A stretch of DNA of 64,000 nucleotides from positions 180,029-244,028 of the forward strand of contig NZ_FRDF01000002.1 in NCBI RefSeq assembly GCF_900143235.1. Reading direction: 5' to 3'. Of this stretch, positions 28,135-36,558 are shown piece after piece (position 1 is the stretch's first letter; the number at the start of each line of letters is the position of its first letter). Origin of the DNA: Erythrobacter sanguineus (lineage in GTDB: Bacteria > Pseudomonadota > Alphaproteobacteria > Sphingomonadales > Sphingomonadaceae). The notes under the pieces were generated by a model. It was not told the DNA's origin. It did no database searches and was given only the letters and a program-made list of their open reading frames with translations. Both the position numbers and the translations under genes were made by a program.

Positions 28135-28505
28135 CGTCATCCCAGCGAAAGCTGGGATCGCTCTCGCCCGCGTGCTAGCTCACGGCAATCGGCGGCTGGG
28201 TCTACATCATGACCAACAAACGCGGCGGCGTTCTGTATATCGGCGTCACCGCCGACCTGCCCGCGCGGATCATGCAACACAAGCAAAGCAAGGGTTCCAC
28301 CTTCTGCCGTCGGTATGGTCTTGACCGACTGGTCTACGTGGAGCCTCATGCCGAGATCGTCGCTGCCATCGCCCGAGAAAAAGCGATGAAGGCATGGAAG
28401 CGCGCATGGAAGATCGAGCAGATAGACAAGAGCAACCCTGAATGGGGTGACCTTTTCGAGCAGATCAACTGACCGCCAGCGATCCCAGCTTTCGCTGGGA
28501 TGACG
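28135..28505. mobile_element. GIY-YIG gene boxed by perfect 28-bp inverted repeats (REP-like hairpins, family A)
   Basis: The left end 28135-28162 and the right end 28478-28505 are exact reverse complements over 28 bp. Each end is itself a hairpin, core ATCCCAGCGAAAGCTGGGAT with 8-bp arms and a GAAA loop. Between them lies only the small GIY-YIG gene, whose stop is 6 bp from the right repeat. The 371-bp unit lies between era and a response-regulator gene. A gene-free pair of the same hairpins is at 11210-11287. The layout parallels REP elements with their RAYT transposases, but the enzyme here is a GIY-YIG nuclease; mobility is inferred. Confidence 0.75.
28209..28472 (+). CDS. Small GIY-YIG endonuclease-like protein, N-terminus apparently frameshifted
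   Basis: From the ATG at 28209 the product is 87 residues: MTNKRGGVLYIGVTADLPARI with YIG and the conserved Arg, then catalytic-position Glu in AREKAMKAWKR and the usual ending NPEWGDLFEQI. The first motif strand (VYI, codons 28200-28208) lies just upstream in the same frame, but that frame is closed by TAG at 28176 and offers no ATG/GTG/TTG. In the neighbouring frame GTG at 28172 reads VLAHGNR, the usual N-terminus of this family, so an indel near 28190 probably separates the start from the body. The gene may be inactive or start internally without its GIY strand. Confidence 0.7.
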   Translation: MTNKRGGVLYIGVTADLPARIMQHKQSKGSTFCRRYGLDRLVYVEPHAEIVAAIAREKAMKAWKRAWKIEQIDKSNPEWGDLFEQIN

Positions 28506-28632
28506 AAAAGGGCAGGTCACCACCCACATCTAGCCGTTAGCCCTCAACCACCGAAATCCTGAAAGCTGACGTGCCCCTGCGAAACGCTGCATTGACGAAG
28601 TCGCCTCGTGTTTGGCTCCTTCGCCCGAGCGT

Positions 28633-28678
28633 AGGGCGAGAAGAAGCCAAGCCCCGGATCAAGTCCGGGGCGACGAGG
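28633..28678. repeat. Palindromic repeats, including family C copy
   Basis: A CGCCC...GGGCG hairpin (about 28622-28641) is followed by GCCCCGGATCAAGTCCGGGGC, the same palindrome seen at 15820-15838. The block lies before the end of the response-regulator gene, in a 180-bp stretch after the GIY-YIG unit that contains no gene. Confidence 0.65.
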
Positions 28679-28684
28679 GGTTGT

Positions 28685-29314
28685 TCACCCCCGCCCCAGC
28701 TTCTCCAGCTTCGCCTTCAATGCCGCCTCATCAAACGGTTTGACGATGTAATCATCCGCGCCTGCGGCAATCCCGTCATGAATATCCTTGGCCTCGCCGT
28801 TCGAGGTGCAGAACACCACCACCGGCTCTTTCGGCGTGGGGATGGCGCGGAGTTTGGCAACGAAGGTGATGCCGTCCATTTCGGGCATGTTCCAGTCGGT
28901 CAGCACCAGATCGGGCATCGCCTTCTTGCAGCGGGCCAGCGCTTCCTCGCCATTCTCCGCCTCGATCGGGACATAGCCGAGACTGAGCGCGATCTTGGAG
29001 GAAACCTTGCGGATCACCCGGCTATCGTCGACGATCAGGCAGGTCTTTGCCGCGGCGGCAGGGGCAACGCCCCCGGCATAACGGTCGCGCATCGCCTTGG
29101 CAGCGGCAACGATCGTGTCGGTATCATCAAGACCTGCCTCGGGCGCGGCCGGCGCGCGCGATTGCATTTCGGACTTTTCCTCGGCAAGCGGAGCCGGTTC
29201 AGCCTGTGCCGCCTCGCGCGCGGCTTCGCCTTGCGCCAGCTTTTCCGCCAGCGTCTTGCCTTCCATGCCCGAACGGCGGTTCGGCCCGGAATTGCGCTTG
29301 ATCAGATTTTGCAC
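28685..29314 (-). CDS. CheY-like response regulator with N-terminal extension
   Basis: A 209-residue protein. The last 120 residues are a receiver domain: acidic pair in CLIVDDSRVIRK, phospho-acceptor Asp in LVLTDWNMPEMDG, Thr/Ser in FCTSNGEA and Lys in YIVKPFDE. The first 85 residues are Ala/Glu-rich and probably disordered (EKLAQGEAAREAAQAEPAP). There is no output domain, so it likely acts by protein interaction, as single-domain regulators do. The GTG start at 29314 lies inside the end of the upstream 103-aa gene (13-bp overlap); an ATG at about 29266 is an alternative. Confidence 0.85.
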   Translation of the reverse strand: MQNLIKRNSGPNRRSGMEGKTLAEKLAQGEAAREAAQAEPAPLAEEKSEMQSRAPAAPEAGLDDTDTIVAAAKAMRDRYAGGVAPAAAAKTCLIVDDSRVIRKVSSKIALSLGYVPIEAENGEEALARCKKAMPDLVLTDWNMPEMDGITFVAKLRAIPTPKEPVVVFCTSNGEAKDIHDGIAAGADDYIVKPFDEAALKAKLEKLGRG

Positions 29315-29613
29315 GTCTCGCGCTCCCCGCCCGTTTTGACCAACCCGGCATCATAGCTGCGGGCGGCGTAATCGTCGGAAAACGGGTCCTCGCCTGCCAG
29401 CGCGCCTTCGCCGGGCGTCATGCGGATATGCAGATAGGGCATCCACACATCGCCGAACTCGGCCTTCTGATACCATACGTCGAGGACATCATAACTCGCC
29501 CAGATCCCGTCGGGCTCGCGCAGGCGAATACCCTCTCCAATGCGCGGCACCGCAGCAAAGCGGATGCGGGCCTGGGTCTGGTGCGTCTCGTTCTGGACTT
29601 CGATCTCAATCAC
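29302..29613 (-). CDS. Conserved hypothetical protein, 103 aa
   Basis: Starts with GTG at 29613, preceded by AGGGG at suitable distance. The product (MIEIEVQNETHQTQARIRFAAVPRIG... WYQKAEFGDVWMPYLHIRMTP) is beta-rich with acidic and aromatic residues and looks like a small soluble domain. The coupled response regulator begins 13 bp before its end, suggesting joint expression. I recognise no family. Confidence 0.65.
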   Translation of the reverse strand: MIEIEVQNETHQTQARIRFAAVPRIGEGIRLREPDGIWASYDVLDVWYQKAEFGDVWMPYLHIRMTPGEGALAGEDPFSDDYAARSYDAGLVKTGGERETCKI

Positions 29614-29700
29614 GGTGCAGCCCCTGGTCTTGAAGGGCCGTGATAGGCAGCAATGCTTTATGATTTACCAACGCGGGCGCGAGCCGCACGCAGGCTGGAA

Positions 29701-32289
29701 TTATTTTGCCGCCTTTTCCGCCGGAGCCTTCTTGGCCCCAGCCTTCTTTGCCGGAGCCTTTTTTGCCGGAGCCTTCTTCTTGGGCGCGGCCTTCTTCTTG
29801 GCCCCACCCTTCTTGGCGCCCTTGGCCGGGCCCTTGGCGATGCGGGCATCGATCAGCGCGATCGCGGCTTCGAGCGTGACATCCTCGGGCTTCACATCCT
29901 TGGGGATGGTCGCATTGGTGGTGCCGTCGGTAACATAGGGCCCATACCGGCCGGGCATCACCTTGATCTCGCCCGCGCTGACAGGGTGCGCGCCGAGCGT
30001 GGCGATCGGTTCGGCCTTGCCACGCGCCGCGCCGCCGCGATTGGCGGCCTGGGCAAGGATATCAACCGCGCGGTTCATCCCCACCTCGAACACCTCGCGG
30101 GTATTGGTGAGCTTGCCGTATTTGCCATCGTGGCGCAGATATGGCCCGTAACGCCCGATATTGGCTTCGATTTCCAGCCCCGTTTCCGGGTGCGCGCCGA
30201 TGATGCGCGGAAGATCGAGCAGCTTCACCGCCCAATCAAGATCGAAATCATCGAGGTCCTTGGGGATGCTGGCGCGCTTGGCTTCCTTGCCATCGCCCAT
30301 CTGCACGTAAGGCCCGAAACGACCGGTCTTGCGGTGGATATCCTCGCCCGTTTCGGGATGCTGGCCCATCACGCCATCATCGGCGCCGTCTGCGCCTTCG
30401 CCGCCCGGCTGGGCAAAGCGGCGGGTGAACTTGCATTCGGGGTAATTGGCGCAGGCGACAAACGCGCCGAACCGGCCACCGCGCAAGGCCAGTCGGCCAC
30501 CTTCGCGGCCCTCGCTGGCGCATAGCGGGCAGGCACGCGGGTCACTGCCATCCTCGCGCGGGGGGAACAGAAAATCGGACAGATATTCATCAAGCGCCTC
30601 GGTCACTTCCGAAGGCAGCTTCTCCATCACCTCGTCAGCCTTGGGCTTGAAGTCCTTCCAGAAGCGGGCGAGCAGCAGCTTGTAATCCTCGCGTCCGTCG
30701 GAAACGATGTCGAGTTCATCCTCCATCCCGGCGGTGAAATCATAGGCGACATAGGTGGGGAAGAAGCGTTCGAGAAACGCCGTCAAAAGCCGACCCGATT
30801 CCTCGGCGAAGAAACGGTTCTTCTCCATCCTGACATAGGCGCGATCGCGCAGGGTCTGGATGGTCGAGGCATAGGTCGAAGGCCGCCCGATGCCGAGTTC
30901 TTCGAGGCGTTTGACAAGGCTGGCTTCGGAGAAACGCGGCGGCGGCTGGGTGAAGTGCTGGGTCGCATCGACGGCGCGCTTGGCCGGGCAATCGCCAGCC
31001 TTCATTGCCGGCAGCAGCCCGCTTTCATCATCTTCGCTGTCGTCGAAGCCTTCCTGATAGACCGCGAGGAAACCGGGGAAGCGGATCACCTGCCCGGTGG
31101 CGCGCAGCTCGTGGCTCCCGGTCGCATCGCGCAAGGTGACGGTGGTGCGTTCAAGCTGCGCGGTCGCCATCTGGCTCGCCATGGCGCGCTTGAAGATCAG
31201 GTCATAAAGCTTGGCCTCGTCGCCCGACGCCACCCGCTCGCGGGTGAAATCGGTGGGGCGGATCGCCTCATGCGCTTCCTGCGCGTTCTTGGCCTTGGTG
31301 CTGTAGAAGCGCGGCTTTTCCGGACGGTAATCTTCGCTGAACCGTGCGGCAATGGCATCGCGCGCAGCTAGAATCGCGCTCATGTCCATCTGCACACCGT
31401 CGGTCCGCATATAGGTGATCGCGCCCGCTTCATACAGGCTTTGCGCCAGCCGCATGGTGTGCTGCGCTGAAAAGCCGAGCTTGCGCGCGGCCTCCTGTTG
31501 CAGGGTCGAGGTGGTGAAGGGCGGCGCGGGGTTGCGTTTGACCGGTTTGGTTTCCACGCCCTCGACCGTGAAACGCCCGGCTTCAACAGCCGCCTTGGCC
31601 TCCATCGCAATGCCTTCAGCGCCAAGGCTCAGCTTCTCCAGCTTCTCGCCCCGGAACCGTACCAGCCGTGCATCAAATTCACTGCCATCGTGCTGCATCT
31701 TGGCGACGACTGACCAGTATTCGTCCGCCCGAAAAGCCTCGATCTCGCGCTCACGCTCGACGATCAGGCGCAGCGCGACGGACTGCACGCGGCCTGCGCT
31801 TTTCGCGCCGGGCAGCTTGCGCCACAGCACCGGCGACAGGGTGAAGCCGAACAGGTAATCCAGTGCGCGCCGAGCGAGATAGGCATCGATCAGCGGCTGA
31901 TCGAGCTCGCGGGGCTTGGTCATCGCCTCGGTCACGGCGGCCTTGGTGATCGCGTTGAAGGTGACGCGGTCGACGCTGGCGGGCAGGCTCTTGCGCTTCT
32001 TCAGCAGTTCCAGGACGTGCCAGCTGATTGCCTCGCCTTCACGGTCAGGGTCAGTTGCCAGCACCAGCCGCGATGCGCCCTTGGCGGCGTCCGCAATCTC
32101 TTTGAAGCGGCTCTGCTTGTCGCGGTAAAGTTCCCACTCCATCGCGAAATCGGCGTCGGGATCGACGCTGCCATCCTTGGGCGGCAGGTCGCGGACATGG
32201 CCGTAAGAAGCGAGGACCTTGAAGTCCTTGCCGAGATATTTCTCGATAGTCTTCGCCTTCGCGGGCGATTCAACGATGACAAGTTGCAT
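29701..32289 (-). CDS. topA: DNA topoisomerase I
   Basis: Type IA topoisomerase that relaxes negative supercoils. The 862 residues start with the TOPRIM domain (MQLVIVESPAKAKTIEKYLG, DPDREGEAISWH). The catalytic Tyr is in ITYMRTDGVQMD and the nearby PTDFTR and RPSTYASTIQ segments are intact. One C4 zinc motif is visible (CPLCASEG ... CANYPEC), followed by three C-terminal topo repeats (FGPYVQMGDG, YGPYLRHDG, YGPYVTDG). The last 40 residues are Lys/Ala/Pro repeats, the usual basic tail. Confidence 0.96.
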   Translation of the reverse strand: MQLVIVESPAKAKTIEKYLGKDFKVLASYGHVRDLPPKDGSVDPDADFAMEWELYRDKQSRFKEIADAAKGASRLVLATDPDREGEAISWHVLELLKKRKSLPASVDRVTFNAITKAAVTEAMTKPRELDQPLIDAYLARRALDYLFGFTLSPVLWRKLPGAKSAGRVQSVALRLIVEREREIEAFRADEYWSVVAKMQHDGSEFDARLVRFRGEKLEKLSLGAEGIAMEAKAAVEAGRFTVEGVETKPVKRNPAPPFTTSTLQQEAARKLGFSAQHTMRLAQSLYEAGAITYMRTDGVQMDMSAILAARDAIAARFSEDYRPEKPRFYSTKAKNAQEAHEAIRPTDFTRERVASGDEAKLYDLIFKRAMASQMATAQLERTTVTLRDATGSHELRATGQVIRFPGFLAVYQEGFDDSEDDESGLLPAMKAGDCPAKRAVDATQHFTQPPPRFSEASLVKRLEELGIGRPSTYASTIQTLRDRAYVRMEKNRFFAEESGRLLTAFLERFFPTYVAYDFTAGMEDELDIVSDGREDYKLLLARFWKDFKPKADEVMEKLPSEVTEALDEYLSDFLFPPREDGSDPRACPLCASEGREGGRLALRGGRFGAFVACANYPECKFTRRFAQPGGEGADGADDGVMGQHPETGEDIHRKTGRFGPYVQMGDGKEAKRASIPKDLDDFDLDWAVKLLDLPRIIGAHPETGLEIEANIGRYGPYLRHDGKYGKLTNTREVFEVGMNRAVDILAQAANRGGAARGKAEPIATLGAHPVSAGEIKVMPGRYGPYVTDGTTNATIPKDVKPEDVTLEAAIALIDARIAKGPAKGAKKGGAKKKAAPKKKAPAKKAPAKKAGAKKAPAEKAAK

Positions 32290-32395
32290 GGTGGTGCCAG
32301 GGTGTCCCTTACGTGTGTACGCGCGAAGGTGGAGCGGCGCGACTTACAGCGTCAAGCAGGTTGTGCAAGGGGGTGCCGGTTTGCACGCCATCCGA

Positions 32396-33064
32396 TCAGC
32401 CGAACACTTCCTCGATCGAATTGTCCCTTGGCCCCAGCAGATCGTAAGTTGCGCAAGACAGGGCAAACAGCAGGACGGGAAACAGCTGTGCCTGGATCAG
32501 GTCGATCGGCTGTGCCCTGCGATCAACGCCGAGATCGGACAAAGTCACATCAACACCGCCGCTCTACCCGCCGATCAAACTGACCAGGACGAACAGTAGC
32601 GCAACCGCTCCTGCAAGCTTGCCAGTGTTACCGCGCACCGCTTGCCAGCTGAGGCGAGCTGCCGGAAACACCCCTTCGCCGCGTGCAACGATAAAGGCCG
32701 GCGCGGCAATCCAGCGGGCAACCAGGAACAGCCCCGGCAGCACGAACAGCGCGAGACCAAACATGATCGGAAAGAACAGCACCGCCGCAAGGCCGACAAA
32801 GCCAAGGGCATGGATACGCGAGGTCTCCAGCATGCCGCGCGCCTTCAGCAGCGAGTGATAAAGCCAGTATTGTCCGCCAAGGTAGAGCCCGAGGCCCAGC
32901 AACCCCGTCGGCCCGTCACCCGCAAGCGGCACGGCAAAAGCGAGCACCGCAACCACCGCGAGATAAGACAGGACCTGCCAACAGACCAGCCGCAAATTGG
33001 CAAACGTCAGCGACAGCAAGGCACCGAAATCAAGCTCGCGCGGGGCGGCAGGAAAAGCATTCAC
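32396..33064 (-). pseudogene. YciC-like multi-pass membrane protein interrupted by an in-frame TAG
   Basis: From the GTG at 33064 (AAAGGA upstream) a 166-residue membrane protein is read: VNAFPAAPRELDFGALLS, then about five hydrophobic segments, ending LVSLIGG at TAG 32564-32566. The same frame continues without another stop for 55 codons and encodes a plausible last part with a further membrane segment (QAQLFPVLLFALSCATYDLL) and ending SIEEVFG at TGA 32396. The read-through product would be 222 residues and the tail looks like the family's C-terminus. A recent amber mutation (for example CAG to TAG) is the simplest account; a sequencing error or a separate 50-aa gene from GTG 32548 are alternatives. 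It follows dprA by 52 bp. Confidence 0.65.
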
Positions 33065-33116
33065 CCGTGATCCTTTCGCTTGTTCCGCATCGCCTTGTGT
33101 CGCCCGACCTTCGCCG

Positions 33117-34259
33117 TCAACCGGCGGCAGGCACGCCGCTGCGTCGCACCAGCCCATCAGCCTCGCGCACCAGATCGCCCGCCAGTTCGAGTTCGAGCAG
33201 CGCCATGTGCACAGCCGCCGCGCTTGCGCCAGACTGGCGGATCAACTCGTCGATCGCGATCGGCGCGTTGGAAAGCAGCGCGGCAATCGCTTCGCTGCCC
33301 TCCCCATCCCAACCGGCCTCGGCCAGTTCGGCGTAGTCGAAATCAGTTGCCCCCTCGCCGACCCGAAAGCGGGATCGCGGCGCGCCGGTAAAGCTTTGCA
33401 GCAATTCGACCACCTCTTCCGGAGTCTGCACCAGCACCGCGCCTTCACGGATCAACTGGTTGCAGCCCAAGGCGCGGGCATCAAGCGGGGAACCGGGGAT
33501 CGCCATCACCTCGCGCCCCGCCTCGCCTGCCAGCCTTGCGGTGATGAGGCTGCCCGATTGCGGCGCGGCCTCGACCACCAGTGTGCCTGAAGCGAGACCG
33601 GCGATGATGCGGTTGCGGCTGGGGAAATGGCGTCCGCGCGGTTCGGTGCCGGGGGGTTGTTCGGCGATCAGCAAGCCTTCGTTGGCGATGCGTTCCTGCA
33701 AGGCTGCGTGCTGCGGCGGATAGGTGATGTCGATGCCGCTGGCGATCACCCCGATGGTCTGTGGAAACGCGCCTTCATGCGCCGCGCCATCGATCCCCCT
33801 TGCCAGCCCCGAGACCACAGTAAAGCCCGCATCGGCCAGCCCACCCGCAAAATCGCGCGCCAGCTTGACCGCTGCGGCGCTGGCATTCCTCGCGCCGACC
33901 AGCGCAGCGCAAGGCTGGGATGCAAGCGCCAGCCTGCCCCGGCAGGTCAGGATCGGCGGCGCGCTGTCCAACTCGGCCAGCAGCGCGGGGTAATCGGGCT
34001 GATCGTGAAACAGGTAACGCGCCCCGGCCTTGCGCACCGCGGCGACCTCGCGCTCGATGCCATCCGCGCTCGCCGGACGATAAGGCCCCCGGCCACGGCT
34101 GGCGAGATCGGGCAGCGCATCCAGCGCAGCCGCTGCCGTGCCGAAGCGGGCGAGCAATTGACGATAGCTCACAGGGCCGATGTTCGGCGAACGCAGCAGG
34201 CGGATGCGCGCAAAGGCTTCGTGTTGCGAGAGCGCAGGCTGCGACCCCCTGCTCTCCAT
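33117..34259 (-). CDS. dprA: DNA-processing protein A
   Basis: Loads RecA on incoming single-stranded DNA during natural transformation. The 380 residues have an N-terminal helix-hairpin-helix/SAM-like region, the Rossmann-type core (VGARNASAAAVKLARDFAGGLADAGFTVVSGLARGID, IASGIDITYPPQHAAL, SRNRIIAGLASGTLVVEA) and a C-terminal winged-helix domain (PIAIDELIRQSGASAAAVHMALLELELAGDL). Downstream of plsY by 16 bp, in the same orientation. Presence alone does not prove competence. Confidence 0.93.
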   Translation of the reverse strand: MESRGSQPALSQHEAFARIRLLRSPNIGPVSYRQLLARFGTAAAALDALPDLASRGRGPYRPASADGIEREVAAVRKAGARYLFHDQPDYPALLAELDSAPPILTCRGRLALASQPCAALVGARNASAAAVKLARDFAGGLADAGFTVVSGLARGIDGAAHEGAFPQTIGVIASGIDITYPPQHAALQERIANEGLLIAEQPPGTEPRGRHFPSRNRIIAGLASGTLVVEAAPQSGSLITARLAGEAGREVMAIPGSPLDARALGCNQLIREGAVLVQTPEEVVELLQSFTGAPRSRFRVGEGATDFDYAELAEAGWDGEGSEAIAALLSNAPIAIDELIRQSGASAAAVHMALLELELAGDLVREADGLVRRSGVPAAG

Positions 34260-34275
34260 CAGAAGCGCCCCCGCA

Positions 34276-34872
34276 TCACGTCTTGCTTGAGCCGATTTTC
34301 GGCTCCTCCCCGCGCATCAGCCGGCCGATATTGGCGCGGTGCTGCACCAGCACGATCGCGGCGATGGCGATGAGCGGCGTGATGACCTGCGGATAGCCCA
34401 GCCCCCATGCCACCAGCGGCGAAGCCACCACCGTCACCATTGATGACACGGAAGAAATGCGGCTGAGAAACAGCGCCGCTGCCCAGATTGCAGCGCAGGC
34501 CAGCATCACGGGCCATGCCAGCGCAGCGAGCGCGCCCGCCGCGCTGGCAAAGCCTTTGCCGCCCTTGAAAGCGAGCCATGGGGTGAAACAATGCCCCGCC
34601 ACCGCCGCAACGCCTGCGATGCCTCCGGTAAGACCGTTAGCATGGGGCCACACCGCGCCTGCCACCAGCACTGGTACCACCGCCTTCAGTGCATCGAGCA
34701 GCACGGTCGCCGCCGCCAGCCCCTTGTTCCCGGTGCGCAGCACGTTGGTTGCGCCGATGCTGCCGCTGCCGATCTGGCGCACATCGCCAAGCCCCGCCGC
34801 GCGGGTAAGGATCAGGCCGAAAGGGATCGAGCCCAGCGCAAAGCCCAGCAGCGCGGCAAAAATCGGTTCCAT
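34276..34872 (-). CDS. plsY: Acyl-phosphate glycerol-3-phosphate acyltransferase
   Basis: Integral membrane enzyme that acylates glycerol-3-phosphate from acyl-phosphate in phospholipid synthesis. The 198 residues include the three conserved loops: GSIPFGLIL, the phosphate loop SIGATNVLRTGNKG, and KGGKGFASAAG; the remaining sequence is hydrophobic and forms about five membrane spans. The C-terminus QHRANIGRLMRGEEPKIG is usual. It forms a unit with dprA downstream. Confidence 0.94.
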   Translation of the reverse strand: MEPIFAALLGFALGSIPFGLILTRAAGLGDVRQIGSGSIGATNVLRTGNKGLAAATVLLDALKAVVPVLVAGAVWPHANGLTGGIAGVAAVAGHCFTPWLAFKGGKGFASAAGALAALAWPVMLACAAIWAAALFLSRISSVSSMVTVVASPLVAWGLGYPQVITPLIAIAAIVLVQHRANIGRLMRGEEPKIGSSKT

Positions 34873-34912
34873 GTGGCCCTAATAGCCGCGTCGCCCGATT
34901 CGTCTAAGCCTA

Positions 34913-34958
34913 TGTGCCGTTCCGGCCAAAGCTGTGTGTGCCGATCCGGCCAAAACAG
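34913..34958. repeat. 22-bp direct repeat upstream of the LuxR/EF-hand gene
   Basis: Two copies of TGTGCCGNTCCGGCCAAA followed by RC/AC and AG, at 34913-34934 and 34937-34958, are spaced 24 bp apart start to start and lie about 60-105 bp before the ATG. The spacing is a little over two helical turns, as expected for paired operator half-sites. They might be the regulator's own binding site; this is inference. Confidence 0.5.
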
Positions 34959-35018
34959 CATCGCGGTACTGTTCAGCCATACTTTCGCAGCCTTAGCCAT
35001 GCCGCTAGGCTGATTGGC

Positions 35019-35726
35019 ATGGATACGAATGACCCGACAGCGCGGCTGACCGAACGCGAAAAGGAGGTTCTGCGCGCCTGGCTGGCGCACAAGACCGCCA
35101 AGGAAATCGCCATGGATATCGGCGTCTCGCATCATGCCGTGGAAAAGCGGCTCAAGCTGGCCCGCGTCAAGCTTGATGCCGGATCGTCGCTGGAAGCCGC
35201 CAGGATATTGGCCCAAGCCGAGGGGTACCAACCAGCCGTAACCGGCTCGGCGGACCTATTCGCGGCACCATCGTCCCGCCAATCTCTGCAATATCGGCCC
35301 ATCTTGATTGGAGGTATTGCCATGTCGTTTACCATGATTGTCGCCCTCGGCCTCATCGCCGCGCAACAGCCCGCTGGCGATCCGAACAGGCCCGCCCAAA
35401 CCGGCACCATCACGCTTGACACAAATATGGGGCCGACTTTCGATCAGCTCGACGAAAACGGGAGCGGGTATCTTGAAAATCCTGAATCGCCCTTCGTGAC
35501 ACTCGCCTTGATCGAGCCAACCGATCATCCAGGGCCGGAAAGTGCGGAACTTACCGGGGGCGACGCCGATCCCGACCGGATCGCCGAATTCTATGATGCT
35601 GCCGACACGGACAGGGACGGTCGCGTTTCGTTTCGCGAATTCCACGTGTGGAACAGCGCCCACCTCGCGGACCTCGGCGTAGAGACAACTATCGTCCTGA
35701 AAGACGTGCCCGCGTCCGGGAGTTGA
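35019..35726 (+). CDS. Membrane-tethered LuxR-type HTH protein with EF-hand pair
   Basis: 235 residues with an unusual layout. Residues 8-65 are a LuxR/GerE helix-turn-helix (LTEREKEVLRAWLAHKTAKEIAMDIGVSHHAVEKRL). Residues 94-115 form one hydrophobic segment (PILIGGIAMSFTMIVALGL) that would place the C-terminal half in the periplasm. That half contains two EF-hand loops: D145-E156 (DENGSGYLENPE) and the canonical D196-E207 (DTDRDGRVSFRE). This suggests a ToxR-like one-component regulator that senses calcium outside. There is no receiver or autoinducer domain. The ATG at 35019 was chosen because the HTH begins right after it. It lies between plsY (divergent) and murI. Confidence 0.8.
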   Translation: MDTNDPTARLTEREKEVLRAWLAHKTAKEIAMDIGVSHHAVEKRLKLARVKLDAGSSLEAARILAQAEGYQPAVTGSADLFAAPSSRQSLQYRPILIGGIAMSFTMIVALGLIAAQQPAGDPNRPAQTGTITLDTNMGPTFDQLDENGSGYLENPESPFVTLALIEPTDHPGPESAELTGGDADPDRIAEFYDAADTDRDGRVSFREFHVWNSAHLADLGVETTIVLKDVPASGS

Positions 35727-35760
35727 CCGGGGCGCGGGCCTCGGCCATCGCCTCGATCCG

Positions 35761-36558
35761 ATGGTCCAGCCCGAAGATCCAATCCTGCTGTTCGATTCCG
35801 GCGTCGGCGGGCTGACGGTGTATGACGCGCTGCGTTCAGTGCTGCCGCAAGCGCCGGTGATCTATGCCGCCGATCTGGCGGGCCTGCCCTATGGTACCAA
35901 GACCGAGGCGCAGATCGCCGCGCGGGTTTCCGGATTGCTAGGGCGGATGGCCGAACGGTTCCAGCCGCGGCTCGCCTGTATCGCCTGCAACACTGCCAGC
36001 ACCATCGCCTTGGGCATGGTGCGCGATGTGCTGGAAATCCCGGTGGTCGGCACCGTGCCCGCGATCAAGCCGGCGGCGGGGATCACCAAAACAGGCACCA
36101 TCGGCCTTGTCGGAACCGAAGCGACCATCCGGCAGGCCTATGTCGATGATCTGGAAGCGCAATTCGGCAATGGCACGCGCCTGCTGCGCATTGCCGCTCC
36201 GGGGCTGGTTGATGCCGCGGAAGCCAAGCTGCGCGGGCAGACGGTCGATCCTGCGCCAATCCGCAATGCACGCGCACAGCTTGCCGCAATGCCCGGCGGT
36301 GCGGCAATCGACACGCTGGTGCTCGCCTGCACCCACTTTCCCCTGCTGGCGGATGAACTCGCGGCCGAATTCGGGCCGGGCGTGATGCAGATCGACGGGG
36401 CCCAAGGCATCGCGCGGCGCATCGCCCATCTGCTCAAAGGGCAGGAGTTTGCATCCGCTGGCGCCAACCGCTTCATCGCCACAGGGCCGTTGTCTGACGC
36501 GGACGGTCTGGAAACAGCGCTCGCAACCCGCGGTTTCGGCCCTGCCGAGGCGTTCTGA
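35761..36558 (+). CDS. murI: Glutamate racemase
   Basis: Makes D-glutamate for peptidoglycan. The 265 residues contain the first catalytic Cys region IACNTAS, the second in LACTHFPLL, the N-terminal FDSGVGGLTVYDAL and the GTVPAIKPAA segment. All are standard for MurI. Only 34 bp separate it from the EF-hand gene, so read-through is possible. Confidence 0.94.
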   Translation: MVQPEDPILLFDSGVGGLTVYDALRSVLPQAPVIYAADLAGLPYGTKTEAQIAARVSGLLGRMAERFQPRLACIACNTASTIALGMVRDVLEIPVVGTVPAIKPAAGITKTGTIGLVGTEATIRQAYVDDLEAQFGNGTRLLRIAAPGLVDAAEAKLRGQTVDPAPIRNARAQLAAMPGGAAIDTLVLACTHFPLLADELAAEFGPGVMQIDGAQGIARRIAHLLKGQEFASAGANRFIATGPLSDADGLETALATRGFGPAEAF

